Shown: positions 1 to 8,350 of the stretch, one piece after another
Position numbering within the stretch: the first letter of the stretch is position 1
Layout of the letters: every line of letters starts with the position of its first letter
IMG/VR virus record: IMGVR_UViG_3300030329_003334
Coordinates: 1-64,000 of that record
Source: a virus
Direction: 5' to 3' (one strand)
Length of the DNA stretch: 64,000 bases
Program-made: the position numbers and the translations under genes
Notes under the pieces: model-generated
The model's input: only the letters and a program-made list of their open reading frames with translations
Databases searched by the model: none
What the model was told of the DNA's origin: nothing

Positions 1-2298
1 ACTCAAGTGGGTATTCCAGTGGTAACTGAAGTTTGTATTCCAAATGGAACTGTTATAGAATTTACTATGTTTGATTCTTTTGGAGATGGTTTATGTGGAT
101 CATGTTATGGAGGTGTAGATGGAACAGTATTAGTACAGACACTTTGTGGAGATACAATATACTCATTGTTACCAGGAAATGCTAATTTTGGTACAGATAC
201 ATCAACAATATATACAGTAGCGCCTTGTACGCCTAATATTATTTATGGTTGTACAACGCCAGGATTTACAGAATATAATCCTCAAGCTACAGTTGATGAT
301 AGTAGCTGTTCTACACCAGTGATAGTTGGCTGTATAGATTCAACATCACCAGATTACGACTCTCTAGCAAATACAATGCATCTAGTACCACAATGTCAAT
401 ATACATTGGTGATTACAGATGAAGCAGAAGATGGCTGGTTTGGAAGCTGGCTAGGTATATTACAAGATACTATAGCATTAGGTCCATTCCAAATGGGGCC
501 AAATGATGGATACTCACAATCATTTACTATTAGTTTAAGCGCTATGAGTCCTGTGGAAGTAATGTTTTTTGCTCCAGGTAACTCATCAACAACAGCAAGT
601 CAATGTGGTTTTTATTTAATAGGGCCAGAAGGAGATACTACAGTATCAGGAGGAACTAACGCATGGACAGATCCAATACTTCAATTCCCTTATAGATATA
701 ATGGAGTTCCTTATTGTGGTGATTATTGTACTGATGGAATATTTGGATGTATGGATTCAACTGCTTTGAATTATGATTCAACAGCCAACATGCCAGATAT
801 ATGTATAGCAAAAGTATTTGGATGTACTAATACGCTAGCTTTTAATTATGATTCTCTTGCTAATGTAGATGATGGATCTTGTGTAGCAATTGTAATAGGT
901 TGTATGGATTCTACAGCGTTTAATTTTAATCCATCGGCAAATACAATGGATTCAGCTTCTTGTGTTCCAGTAATATATGGTTGTATGGATGATACTATGT
1001 ATAACTATAATGCAGCAGCTAATACTTCAGATAGTTCATGTATTCCAGTAATCTTTGGGTGTACTGATGCTTTAGCATTTAATTATGACTCTACTGCGAA
1101 TACAAATAACGGTTCGTGTATTCCGTTTATATATGGATGTACAAATCCAGCAGCTATTAATTATGACCCATTAGCGAATACTGATGATTCAACATGTATA
1201 GGTATAATATATGGATGTACAGATCCTACTATGTATAACTATGATCCGTTGGCAAATACAGATAATGGTAGTTGTATTCCATTTATATATGGCTGTACTG
1301 ATAGTACAATGTATAATTATGACCCAATAGCTAATACTAATAATAATTCATGTATACCATATATATATGGTTGCACTGATCCAAGTGCTTTGAATTACGA
1401 TCCTAATGCTAATACAGATGATTTCTCTTGTATTTTACCGATTTATGGATGTATGGATAGTACAGCCTTTAACTACGATCCTAATGCAAATGTAGATAAT
1501 GGATCTTGTATACCTGTGATATATGGATGTACTAACCCAATAGCTCTTAACTATTGTGACTCTTGTAATACAGATGACTTTAGTTGTATATTACCTATAT
1601 ACGGATGTACAGATAGCACAATGTTTAATTTTAATCCTTTAGCCAATGTTGACAATAATTCTTGTATACCTTTTATTTACGGTTGTACTGATCCATCTAT
1701 GCTCAATTACAACCCAACCGCTAATACTGAAGACTTCAGTTGTATTCCTTACATTTACGGGTGTATGGATAGTACTGCTCTTAACTATGATTCATTGGCT
1801 AATACTGATAATGGTTCATGTGTGGCTGTTGTTGAAGGATGTATGGATGGAACTGCGTACAACTATGATCCTACGGCTAATGTCAATGACTCTAGTTCTT
1901 GCTTATATAGCGCTAATTGTGTCACTGGTGCGGGTAATCCTTATTGGCTCAATGACCCTTGTTATGCCTGGGTAATTGAAGTAGATCCTTATTGCTGTGA
2001 GAATGCTTGGGATAATATATGCCAACTAACTTATAATTATTGTATTGATGGTTGGCCTGAAGATGTAGATTTAAAAACAAGAGAAGAAGCATTAATAATT
2101 TATCCAAATCCAACAAGAGGAATTGTTAATCTATCTCAAGTAGTTGATATAAAAGTATATAGTTCTTTAGGAGAATTAATTATAGAACAAAGTAAAACAA
2201 ATAAAATAGATTTAGAAGAATATAATTCAGGTATATATAATATTATGATATTATATAAAGATAGAAGTATAAATTATAAAATAATTAAGTATGAGTAG
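1..2298 (+). CDS. Repeat-rich surface or fibre protein with T9SS sorting domain (5' partial)
   Basis: The reading frame is open to the left window edge (codons ACT CAA precede the GTG at 7), so the true start lies outside. In order, the visible part holds a cysteine-containing module with FDSFGDGLCGSC, two degenerate repeats around an insert with EDGWFGSW, fifteen tandem 26-residue repeats of the type YGCTDPTMYNYDPLANTDNG..C, a CCENAWDNIC module, and a C-terminal domain from about residue 698 beginning IIYPNPTRG with later VYSSLGE and SGIYNIMI. The last part matches the T9SS type A sorting domain of secreted Bacteroidota proteins; the repeats and modules are also typical of flavobacterial surface proteins. 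Its role in a phage is unknown: a receptor-binding fibre acquired from a host, or a cargo gene exported by the host T9SS. It is on the same strand as the virion genes and 51 bases ahead of the next one. Confidence 0.85.
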   Translation, partial: TQVGIPVVTEVCIPNGTVIEFTMFDSFGDGLCGSCYGGVDGTVLVQTLCGDTIYSLLPGNANFGTDTSTIYTVAPCTPNIIYGCTTPGFTEYNPQATVDDSSCSTPVIVGCIDSTSPDYDSLANTMHLVPQCQYTLVITDEAEDGWFGSWLGILQDTIALGPFQMGPNDGYSQSFTISLSAMSPVEVMFFAPGNSSTTASQCGFYLIGPEGDTTVSGGTNAWTDPILQFPYRYNGVPYCGDYCTDGIFGCMDSTALNYDSTANMPDICIAKVFGCTNTLAFNYDSLANVDDGSCVAIVIGCMDSTAFNFNPSANTMDSASCVPVIYGCMDDTMYNYNAAANTSDSSCIPVIFGCTDALAFNYDSTANTNNGSCIPFIYGCTNPAAINYDPLANTDDSTCIGIIYGCTDPTMYNYDPLANTDNGSCIPFIYGCTDSTMYNYDPIANTNNNSCIPYIYGCTDPSALNYDPNANTDDFSCILPIYGCMDSTAFNYDPNANVDNGSCIPVIYGCTNPIALNYCDSCNTDDFSCILPIYGCTDSTMFNFNPLANVDNNSCIPFIYGCTDPSMLNYNPTANTEDFSCIPYIYGCMDSTALNYDSLANTDNGSCVAVVEGCMDGTAYNYDPTANVNDSSSCLYSANCVTGAGNPYWLNDPCYAWVIEVDPYCCENAWDNICQLTYNYCIDGWPEDVDLKTREEALIIYPNPTRGIVNLSQVVDIKVYSSLGELIIEQSKTNKIDLEEYNSGIYNIMILYKDRSINYKIIKYE
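742..1902 (+). repeat. Fifteen tandem 78-bp repeats coding for 26-residue Cys units
   Basis: Within the left-edge gene, units start at each FGC/YGC/IGC/EGC and run to the next one. Each has two cysteines, a central NYDP or NYNP and an asparagine/aspartate-rich turn (ANTDD, ANVDNG) that looks able to bind calcium. Protein units are much more alike than their DNA, which argues for old duplication and drift rather than recent slippage. Two more degenerate copies lie upstream at about 241-390. Confidence 0.9.
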
Positions 2299-2349
2299 GA
2301 TATCTAGAAGAAATTTTGTATCTTTACAATACTCTAAATAATAGAAATT

Positions 2350-2694
2350 ATGGATTTTAAAACAAGCTCGGCTGGAAAGAATGGCCTTAAAAGAATTGAA
2401 AGAGCAATAGAAACTATGAATGCTCGACAAATGGGATGTTGTGGTTCGGAGTATATTGATGACACTGATGATCATACTGCACCTAGTGGCGGACATTATG
2501 TAGCTATTTTTGCTTGTACAGCAGCTGCATTAGATGCAAGTTCTATGCCTGGTAGTAATATATCAGATTTAGGAGATGCAGTTATACCAGCAGGAAGTAC
2601 TATATATGGGTATTTTCCTGTAATTAGTTTAGGATCTGGAACAGTTATTGCATATAAGAATTGTGGTTTTACAGCAACTGATTCAGGTGATTAA
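2350..2694 (+). CDS. Small beta-rich phage structural protein
   Basis: 114 residues, family not recognised. The N-terminus is short and helical (GLKRIERAIETMNARQ), followed by a CCG motif, and the rest is rich in Gly, Ala, Thr and Ser with alternating hydrophobic residues (SGGHYVAIFACTAAALDASS), as in small beta-barrel decoration or fibre heads. The layout, a short coiled-coil-like anchor, a Cys-Cys pair and a beta domain, is shared with the next gene, suggesting related surface proteins. A TATCTTTAC sequence at 2319-2327 may be its promoter -7 element, but no clear upstream box is seen. Confidence 0.7.
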   Translation: MDFKTSSAGKNGLKRIERAIETMNARQMGCCGSEYIDDTDDHTAPSGGHYVAIFACTAAALDASSMPGSNISDLGDAVIPAGSTIYGYFPVISLGSGTVIAYKNCGFTATDSGD

Positions 2695-2732
2695 GAATTA
2701 AAATAAATATTAATTAAATAAATAAATAAATT

Positions 2733-3332
2733 ATGTCAAAGTATAAAAACCCTTATGGAGGAAATGGTGGCAAAAAAACCACTAACCTCTTTTATAGATC
2801 AGGGATAAGTTCCCTAATAAGCAGAATTGAAAAAATAGAACATGAAGTATTCTGTTGTAAAGACGCAGAGGATATTTTTAGTATAGATGGTACTGCAACA
2901 TTAGTTCGTGAAACACATAACTATGGTACTATTTTATGGGCTGCAGAAGCAGATGCTGAAACACTTACTTTATATGCTCCTCAAAAAGGAGATAAATTAG
3001 ATATTATATTATCAGCAGATACTCATGGTAGTGGTGTTTCTATTACAACTGCAGTATTAAATAGTGCTAGTCATTATTTCTATGGTACTGTTTTTGTTAC
3101 TCAAAGTGATGCTGATGATACTATAGCAATGCAAACAAAATCTGCCGCAGAGAGTTTAAGTGATGTGAATGATCATCTTAATTTAGAAGATGATAATACT
3201 GCTACTGGAGGTCAAAGAGGAAATAAGATAAGTTTGATAGCAACAGCCGATAATGTGTGGCATGTAAGCGCTATATTAAGTACTACTGGTACACCATCAA
3301 GTATAGCAACAATGGCAGCAGCTGCAGTATAA
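2733..3332 (+). CDS. Probable head-decoration or fibre-like structural protein
   Basis: 199 residues. The N-terminal part (GISSLISRIEKIEHEVFCCK) looks like a short anchoring helix ending in a Cys-Cys pair, as in the preceding gene. The remainder is beta-rich and Thr/Ser/Ala-rich, with LVRETHNYGTILWAA and KGDKLDIILSADTHG, typical of small coat or fibre proteins made in tandem in Bacteroidota phages. It precedes the metallophosphoesterase and is separated from it by a clear promoter. Function is inferred from composition and position only. Confidence 0.65.
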   Translation: MSKYKNPYGGNGGKKTTNLFYRSGISSLISRIEKIEHEVFCCKDAEDIFSIDGTATLVRETHNYGTILWAAEADAETLTLYAPQKGDKLDIILSADTHGSGVSITTAVLNSASHYFYGTVFVTQSDADDTIAMQTKSAAESLSDVNDHLNLEDDNTATGGQRGNKISLIATADNVWHVSAILSTTGTPSSIATMAAAAV

Positions 3333-3335
3333 TAG

Positions 3336-3365
3336 TTGCAATTCTGAATTTTTTTATTATCTTTG
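3336..3365 (+). promoter_or_regulatory. Bacteroidota-type promoter
   Basis: TTG at 3336-3338 and TATCTTTG at 3358-3365 are separated by 19 bases. This fits the -33 TTTG / -7 TAnnTTTG consensus used by the housekeeping sigma factor of Bacteroidota. The predicted RNA start, about 3370, lies roughly 20 bases ahead of the ATG at 3391. Confidence 0.65.
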
Positions 3366-3390
3366 CAATAATTAATCAATAATACTGCAA

Positions 3391-4662
3391 ATGGATAATG
3401 TAAAAAAGTTAAGAGAACATCTGCTAACAAAGGGCAGAGACAAAAGTTACAATGAGTTGGCCGAGCTTTATCAGATTAAAGATAAGGCTGGGCACATCTC
3501 AGGAGAAAGAGTAAGAGGAGTATGGAGACGATTAAAAGTTTCTAGAGACCCTCAATCAGATAAGAACCTTCCAAAGGTTGTTAATGAAAACGGTAAACAA
3601 TTTATCGACTACTCTGGATCTGAAATTACAACCTTAGAAGACTTGGTTGATACTATTGGTGTTAACCTTGACTTCTGGGATGTTAAAAGTTTTAGGGCTT
3701 CGACCTGGCAAGATTTTAATGGAGATACAAAGTATGCTGTAAGAGCAAGTTTTGATCAAAGTAAAGAAGCTAGAGATAAAGTACGTGAAGAATTTATAGA
3801 GGAAGCTATTAAGCATTCTCCTAAATATAAACCCGTAAAATACCCTAAAGCTACAAGTAAAGAGAAAGTTGCATATGAAGTTAACTTACCAGATTTACAT
3901 TTAGGTAAGTTAAGTTGGGGAAAGGAAGTAGGACATAAATATGATGTTAATATAGCTAAGTCTATTTTTGTTCAAGCAGTTGATAAGTTATTAGCATATT
4001 CTCAGAACTTTCATATAGATAAGATAATTTTTCCAATAGGAAATGATTTACTTAACTCAGAAGGTTTGACAAGTGCTACAACAAAAGGAACGCCTCAACA
4101 AGATGATGTAAGATGGCAACGATCTTTTACAATGTGTAGAGAGATGCTTGTAGAAGTTATTGATAACTTAAGACTAGTAGCGCCTGTAGAGGTAATAATA
4201 GTTCCAGGTAATCATGATTATGAGCGGATGTTTTACATAGGTGATGCTATATATGCTTGGTATCATAACTGTGATGAGGTGGAAGTTAATAACGATCCTT
4301 CACCAAGAAAGTATACAACTTATGGAGTAAATTTGATTGGTCTCACACATGGTTCTAGCGAGAAGCAAACTGATCTGCCTTTGATTATGGCTTCAGAAAG
4401 ACCAGAGTTATGGGCAAAAGCAACTCATACTGAGTGGCATATAGGTCATCTACATAAAGCCAAATCTATGAACTGGGTAGATATAGATGAGAGGTTTGGT
4501 ACGATAATAAGGATATTACCTTCCTTATCTGGAACAGATGCTTGGCATCATGAGAAAGGGTTTGTTGGTAATACTAGGGCCGCTCAGGCATATGCTTGGG
4601 GAAAAGAAACTGGATACAAAGGTCACTTCCAGGTGAATGTTAATGAATTAAAATTAAATTAA
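3391..4662 (+). CDS. Calcineurin-like metallophosphoesterase with N-terminal helix-turn-helix
   Basis: 423 residues. The metallophosphoesterase signature is complete: LPDLHLGKL (D168, H170), GND (217-219), GNHDYERM (273-280), LTHG (H320) and HIGHLHK (H350, H353, H355). These residues would bind two metal ions and hydrolyse phosphomono- or phosphodiesters. Residues 5-50 (LREHLLTKGRDKSYNELAEL and GERVRGVWRRLK) look like a DNA-binding helix-turn-helix. A clear promoter lies upstream and the next gene starts one base after the stop. Such enzymes recur among structural genes of Bacteroidota phages; the substrate, perhaps nucleic acid or a signalling nucleotide, cannot be read from the sequence. 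Confidence 0.9.
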   Translation: MDNVKKLREHLLTKGRDKSYNELAELYQIKDKAGHISGERVRGVWRRLKVSRDPQSDKNLPKVVNENGKQFIDYSGSEITTLEDLVDTIGVNLDFWDVKSFRASTWQDFNGDTKYAVRASFDQSKEARDKVREEFIEEAIKHSPKYKPVKYPKATSKEKVAYEVNLPDLHLGKLSWGKEVGHKYDVNIAKSIFVQAVDKLLAYSQNFHIDKIIFPIGNDLLNSEGLTSATTKGTPQQDDVRWQRSFTMCREMLVEVIDNLRLVAPVEVIIVPGNHDYERMFYIGDAIYAWYHNCDEVEVNNDPSPRKYTTYGVNLIGLTHGSSEKQTDLPLIMASERPELWAKATHTEWHIGHLHKAKSMNWVDIDERFGTIIRILPSLSGTDAWHHEKGFVGNTRAAQAYAWGKETGYKGHFQVNVNELKLN

Positions 4663-4663
4663 A

Positions 4664-5065
4664 ATGGCAAAAGGATCAGATGATATAACAATGACTCTAA
4701 AGCTTGAAGGTAAAGATATTGGACCTGTACAACTTAATATGCAAGTAAGTAAAACAATAGCTGTTGGTGGAGGTGAATCAGGTATAATGAGCGCTACTTG
4801 TAGTACTACAGGACTAGATATTATTAACCGAGCGGCTGCTGGGAGAACATTTGTTTTTGTACATAATACAGGAACAACAAACGCTATTAAGATTCAAAGT
4901 GCTCCAACTGATGGAAGTACTTATTCACATATAGCAACAATTAATGCTGGCGAGTTTGGAATACTTCCACTTGCAGCAGGTACAATAGCAAATACAAAAT
5001 GTAGATTATTAACAGCTAGTGGAACAACTACTTGTAACTATGCTACATTTGAAATGAATAATTAA
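4664..5065 (+). CDS. Small beta-sandwich structural protein, paralogue 1
   Basis: 133 residues, starting one base after the metallophosphoesterase stop. It shares a pattern with the genes at 5083-5493 and 9331-9729: a beta strand ending in VFVHNTG, then IKIQSA, then an AGEFGILPLAAG strand-turn and a closing CNYATFEMNN. The common core is hhhKN(T/D)G... GG/E(W/F)hh(I/L)P. Small proteins like this lie between the neck genes of many Bacteroidota phages and are probably virion surface or joint proteins; the exact role is not known. Confidence 0.65.
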   Translation: MAKGSDDITMTLKLEGKDIGPVQLNMQVSKTIAVGGGESGIMSATCSTTGLDIINRAAAGRTFVFVHNTGTTNAIKIQSAPTDGSTYSHIATINAGEFGILPLAAGTIANTKCRLLTASGTTTCNYATFEMNN

Positions 5066-5082
5066 TAAATAAATAACAAGAA

Positions 5083-5493
5083 ATGGCAACATTAAAATAT
5101 ACAATCGCAATTACTAGCGATGATGCATTTCCTCAAGCAATATCTTTTTCACGTACTTCTACATTAGATATAGATGGAGATTCTTCAGCTATAGGAGAAA
5201 GAGAGGTGGGAACTACAGCTGAAAGTTTGTTACCTACTACGGATGCAGGTACAATAGCTATTGAGTCTAGAGCTCTTATTTATGTTAAGAATGATGGTAG
5301 TAGTACAGACCCTAATTTAGAGATAGTCGTAATTGATGGAGATACTTCTGGTACTGCAGATATTATAACTATTAAAGGAGGAGAACAGGCAATATTCCCA
5401 TATCAACACGAAGATGGATCGGCTGTTGATATAACAATAAAGGCTAGTACAGGAACAGCATATTATAGTTATGCGTTCTGTGAGTTAACATAA
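5083..5493 (+). CDS. Small beta-sandwich structural protein, paralogue 2
   Basis: 136 residues, 17 bases after its paralogue. Visible shared elements are ALIYVKNDGSS, LEIVVIDGDTSG, the GGEQAIFPYQHEDG turn and the closing YYSYAFCELT. Predicted all-beta. Genes 4664-5065, 5083-5493 and 9331-9729 look like one duplicated family with low identity and conserved core spacing. Probably a virion component because it sits in the structural operon. Confidence 0.65.
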   Translation: MATLKYTIAITSDDAFPQAISFSRTSTLDIDGDSSAIGEREVGTTAESLLPTTDAGTIAIESRALIYVKNDGSSTDPNLEIVVIDGDTSGTADIITIKGGEQAIFPYQHEDGSAVDITIKASTGTAYYSYAFCELT

Positions 5494-5503
5494 AATAATA
5501 ATT

Positions 5504-5755
5504 ATGGCGAAATGTATTCACGGTAACGTGATAGATCAGTGTGGCTTTTGTCGTAAAGAAAGTATGCATAAGATTGTTGAAGGTACTATGTCTACTACAG
5601 AACGACCTAAAGGAGTTTCACGTCCTGATCTCAAAGAGATACTTCAAGATGTAGATCATCAAGCAGAACAAGAAAAGCGAGATGAGATAATGAAGGAATA
5701 TATATTAAATAGTTTTACTACTAAATTAGAAGATAAAGAAGATCAAGGTGAGTGA
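5504..5755 (+). CDS. Small protein with Cys-rich N-terminus
   Basis: 83 residues, not recognised. The start AKCIHGNVIDQCGFCRKES has the arrangement C-x-H...C-x2-C, able to bind one zinc ion; the rest is charged and helical (QAEQEKRDEIMKEYILNSF). The following gene begins inside its last codons (GTG at 5748), so the two are probably translationally coupled. Could be an assembly factor or scaffold-like peptide; no function is claimed. Confidence 0.6.
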   Translation: MAKCIHGNVIDQCGFCRKESMHKIVEGTMSTTERPKGVSRPDLKEILQDVDHQAEQEKRDEIMKEYILNSFTTKLEDKEDQGE

Positions 5756-7238
5756 ATTTGTTAAAATAAAACCTGTAGGAGATATGATAACAGGTAGTCA
5801 GTTTAGAATAATATCAATTGGGATAAATGCTGCGACTATAACATGTCTTGCTGGAGATAGTTTGTTTACTTCTGAATTAAAAGAAGGAGATAAAGTTACT
5901 TTTTATAATAAATATAATAAGAGAAATTTACTTACTGCTATATATACAGTAGATTCTGTAACAAGTAATACAGTATTTGTAGCTAAAGAAATAGCTACTC
6001 TTATAAATAATAGATCTAAATCAGACGAAAATGGAAAGATTATATATAAGTATGCAACTAAAGAAGTTAATACATATTATAATTCCTATTCAGAAAAAAG
6101 AATTTTAAAAAAATCTGTTGTAGGATTTAAAGAAGATAATCATATATCTGATATTTCTTTAATAGATGTAGATTCTTCTTTAGTTGATACGGATAGTTAT
6201 GATTTAGTATCAAGTCCTACACCTATTAAATATACAGGTACTAGTGCTAATCAAAAAGAATTTGATGTTTTAGGTCATTATACAGGAAATTCTACTGCTG
6301 ATTATAAAGTAGAAATAGATGGAACAGGTGCTGCGCAAGTAGTAACTGTAACATGTGGTGCTGATTCTAGCGGCAGTTTAAATGCTACTGGATTTTGGAT
6401 TTATACTATAGCGGGTCCTGTATTAGTTATGATTCATGTTAATGGGGCAGATAGAAAATCTCAGTTTTCTACATCTAGTGGTGAATTTTTAGGCGGTTTT
6501 TCTAGTTATGGTATAAGAAGAAGTTATTCTGTATTTATAGACGAGAATGCAAATTCAAGTACTGTTGCTACAGCTGTATATAATGCATTAAATGATAGCG
6601 ATGATCATACTCCAGAATTTACTGTTAGTAATTTAAGTAGTAATACTTTTAGGATTACTTTGAAAAGTAAGGGAGTTATTGATATTCCTAAAGTTTTTCC
6701 TAGTATGACTTCTACTTCAACAGGTATCAGTTTTACTAGTGCAGACGGAGAAAGTAGTTTTACAGATGCTAACTTTGAAAGCGATGGGTTAGATTCTACA
6801 GTTTGGAATGAATATGATAGGATACTAGTATTAAATTCTGAAAAAAATGATGGAGCATATCAGTTTCATAGTAGAACTGATGGAAAAGTAATAATTAAAG
6901 GAGATAAATTTGTAAACGAAGACGCAGATAATAATTACCCAGTAATCGTAAAAAGTTATTATGTAGAATCTTGTGGTTTTACTTTTGCTACAAATACAGC
7001 AGGAACTAATTGTACTTTTAAATGGTCTGATACAAATGGAGAAACATGGAATGAATCAACTGTAGCTATAAAAGGAATACATCATTTAAATAATAATGTA
7101 CGTATAGAATTTCCTAAATTAGTTGATTATACATCAGGGGATTCTTGGACTTTTACAACACCTAAACCAAGTATGGTTAGAACTAGAACTAGTATAGAAG
7201 AATTAGATAAGATTTATAAATGCGCTGAAGTATGTTAA
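5748..7238 (+). CDS. Structural protein of unknown fold
   Basis: 496 residues, beta-rich with many Ser, Thr, Asn and Asp, consistent with a tail, fibre or neck-associated virion protein. The start is uncertain: GTG at 5748 overlaps the previous gene by 8 bases, while an in-frame ATG at 5784 is preceded by AGGAG at a suitable distance; the second would shorten the protein by 12 residues. The stop overlaps the next gene (TATGTTAA at 7231-7238). Motifs such as ILVLNSEKNDGAYQFHS and GDSWTFTTPKPSMVRTRTSI are not diagnostic to me. Position just before the neck genes suggests an adaptor or appendage. Confidence 0.6.
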   Translation: MSEFVKIKPVGDMITGSQFRIISIGINAATITCLAGDSLFTSELKEGDKVTFYNKYNKRNLLTAIYTVDSVTSNTVFVAKEIATLINNRSKSDENGKIIYKYATKEVNTYYNSYSEKRILKKSVVGFKEDNHISDISLIDVDSSLVDTDSYDLVSSPTPIKYTGTSANQKEFDVLGHYTGNSTADYKVEIDGTGAAQVVTVTCGADSSGSLNATGFWIYTIAGPVLVMIHVNGADRKSQFSTSSGEFLGGFSSYGIRRSYSVFIDENANSSTVATAVYNALNDSDDHTPEFTVSNLSSNTFRITLKSKGVIDIPKVFPSMTSTSTGISFTSADGESSFTDANFESDGLDSTVWNEYDRILVLNSEKNDGAYQFHSRTDGKVIIKGDKFVNEDADNNYPVIVKSYYVESCGFTFATNTAGTNCTFKWSDTNGETWNESTVAIKGIHHLNNNVRIEFPKLVDYTSGDSWTFTTPKPSMVRTRTSIEELDKIYKCAEVC

Positions 7239-7945
7239 TAAGAGATGTAATATCAAGAGTAAAATCATTATATAATAGAGGAGCTGCTAGTGACGATAGT
7301 AGATTATCTAATAGACATATTTATTCTAAAATACGATCTGTTAGATCTTTATTAATTAAAAGACAGCAAGATAAAAGAACTAAGCTTTCTCCTTGGAATA
7401 TACAAGTTCTTGAATGTTTACAAGTAGAACCTGTTGATCCTGCAACATGCGATTGTGTAGAAATAAAAGGTTGTAAATTACTTAGATCTAAATGTAAGTT
7501 ACCAAGAGCTATACAAACTAAAGTAGGAACTGGAATAGAGAATGTATCTTCTTTAGATGGTACTACTATATTTTCACCTACAACATGGGCTAAGAAGAAA
7601 TATAAATCAGGTAATAAATATACAAGTAAACAATCTGATTATTTTATAAGAGATGATTATTTGTATATAACTCATAATACTGTATTACAACGAGTATCTA
7701 TTAGTGGTGTCTTTGAAAATCCTTATGAAGTAGAAAGATTTAATAAAGACGGAAATTGTGCGTGTGAAGGAGATCCTGCGGATGCATGTGCAAATCCTAT
7801 GGATACTACATTAGCTTTAGAAGAGTATTTAATAGAACCATTAATGGAATTATGTGTAAAAGAACTTGTACAAATATTTGCACAAATGCCTGAAGATAAT
7901 GAAAATAATGCTAAAGCAACTGAAGTAGCTAATGACAAAGAGTAA
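7232..7945 (+). CDS. Probable neck/ring protein 1
   Basis: 237 residues. The N-terminus MLIRDVISRVKSLYNRGAAS followed by a helical segment (IYSKIRSVRSLLIKRQQDK) resembles the small neck-ring proteins that precede the muzzle gene in crAss-like phages. It carries two cysteine-rich loops (ATCDCVEIKGCK...SKCK and NCACEGDPADAC). It overlaps both neighbours, the next gene starting 14 bases before its stop, which suggests co-translation of a stoichiometric set. Assignment rests on position and general resemblance. Confidence 0.55.
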   Translation: MLIRDVISRVKSLYNRGAASDDSRLSNRHIYSKIRSVRSLLIKRQQDKRTKLSPWNIQVLECLQVEPVDPATCDCVEIKGCKLLRSKCKLPRAIQTKVGTGIENVSSLDGTTIFSPTTWAKKKYKSGNKYTSKQSDYFIRDDYLYITHNTVLQRVSISGVFENPYEVERFNKDGNCACEGDPADACANPMDTTLALEEYLIEPLMELCVKELVQIFAQMPEDNENNAKATEVANDKE

Positions 7946-8345
7946 GACTTTAAAAGATAGTTTTAAAGACTATAAGAAAGAAGGGGGAGAACTAGATTAT
8001 ATACAATATAGAGATATATGTGAGAAGTATAATCAATATATTGTAAATTGTATAATAGAAGATACATTAGAATTTAAACTTCCAGAAAGATTAGGAAGTA
8101 TAAGAATAAGAAAAATAAAAGGTAAAGTCGGAGGTAAAAGAATAGATTGGGCTTTAACTAAGAAATATAATAAAAAGATATATCATCTTAATATGCATAC
8201 AGATGGATATTATTATAAATGGATGTGGCATAAGCAAGATGCTTGTTTTAAAAATAAATCTGTTTATTCTTTTGTAGCCCCAAGAAAAGCTAAAAGAAAA
8301 ATGGCAGGTTTATTAAAAGAAAATAAAATAGAGTTTTTTAATTAA
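7932..8345 (+). CDS. Probable neck/ring protein 2
   Basis: 137 residues, basic. The region FKLPERLGSIRIRKIKGKVG and the aromatic stretch NMHTDGYYYKWMWHKQ resemble small crAss-like ring proteins located between the collar and tail hub. The C-terminus is Lys/Arg-rich (VAPRKAKRKMAGLLKENK). It overlaps the preceding gene by 14 bases and is 5 bases from the next. No catalytic motif. Role inferred from conserved position among the neck genes. Confidence 0.55.
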   Translation: MTKSKTLKDSFKDYKKEGGELDYIQYRDICEKYNQYIVNCIIEDTLEFKLPERLGSIRIRKIKGKVGGKRIDWALTKKYNKKIYHLNMHTDGYYYKWMWHKQDACFKNKSVYSFVAPRKAKRKMAGLLKENKIEFFN

Positions 8346-8350
8346 TTAAA

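Noticed and set aside
742-1902. CRISPR-like array
   Set aside because: The periodic signal is a protein-coding repeat of 78 bases without constant repeats and variable spacers.
1646-1975. Plus-strand frame inside the repeat gene
   Set aside because: Out-of-frame shadow of the repeats; its protein is a hydrophobic low-complexity by-product.
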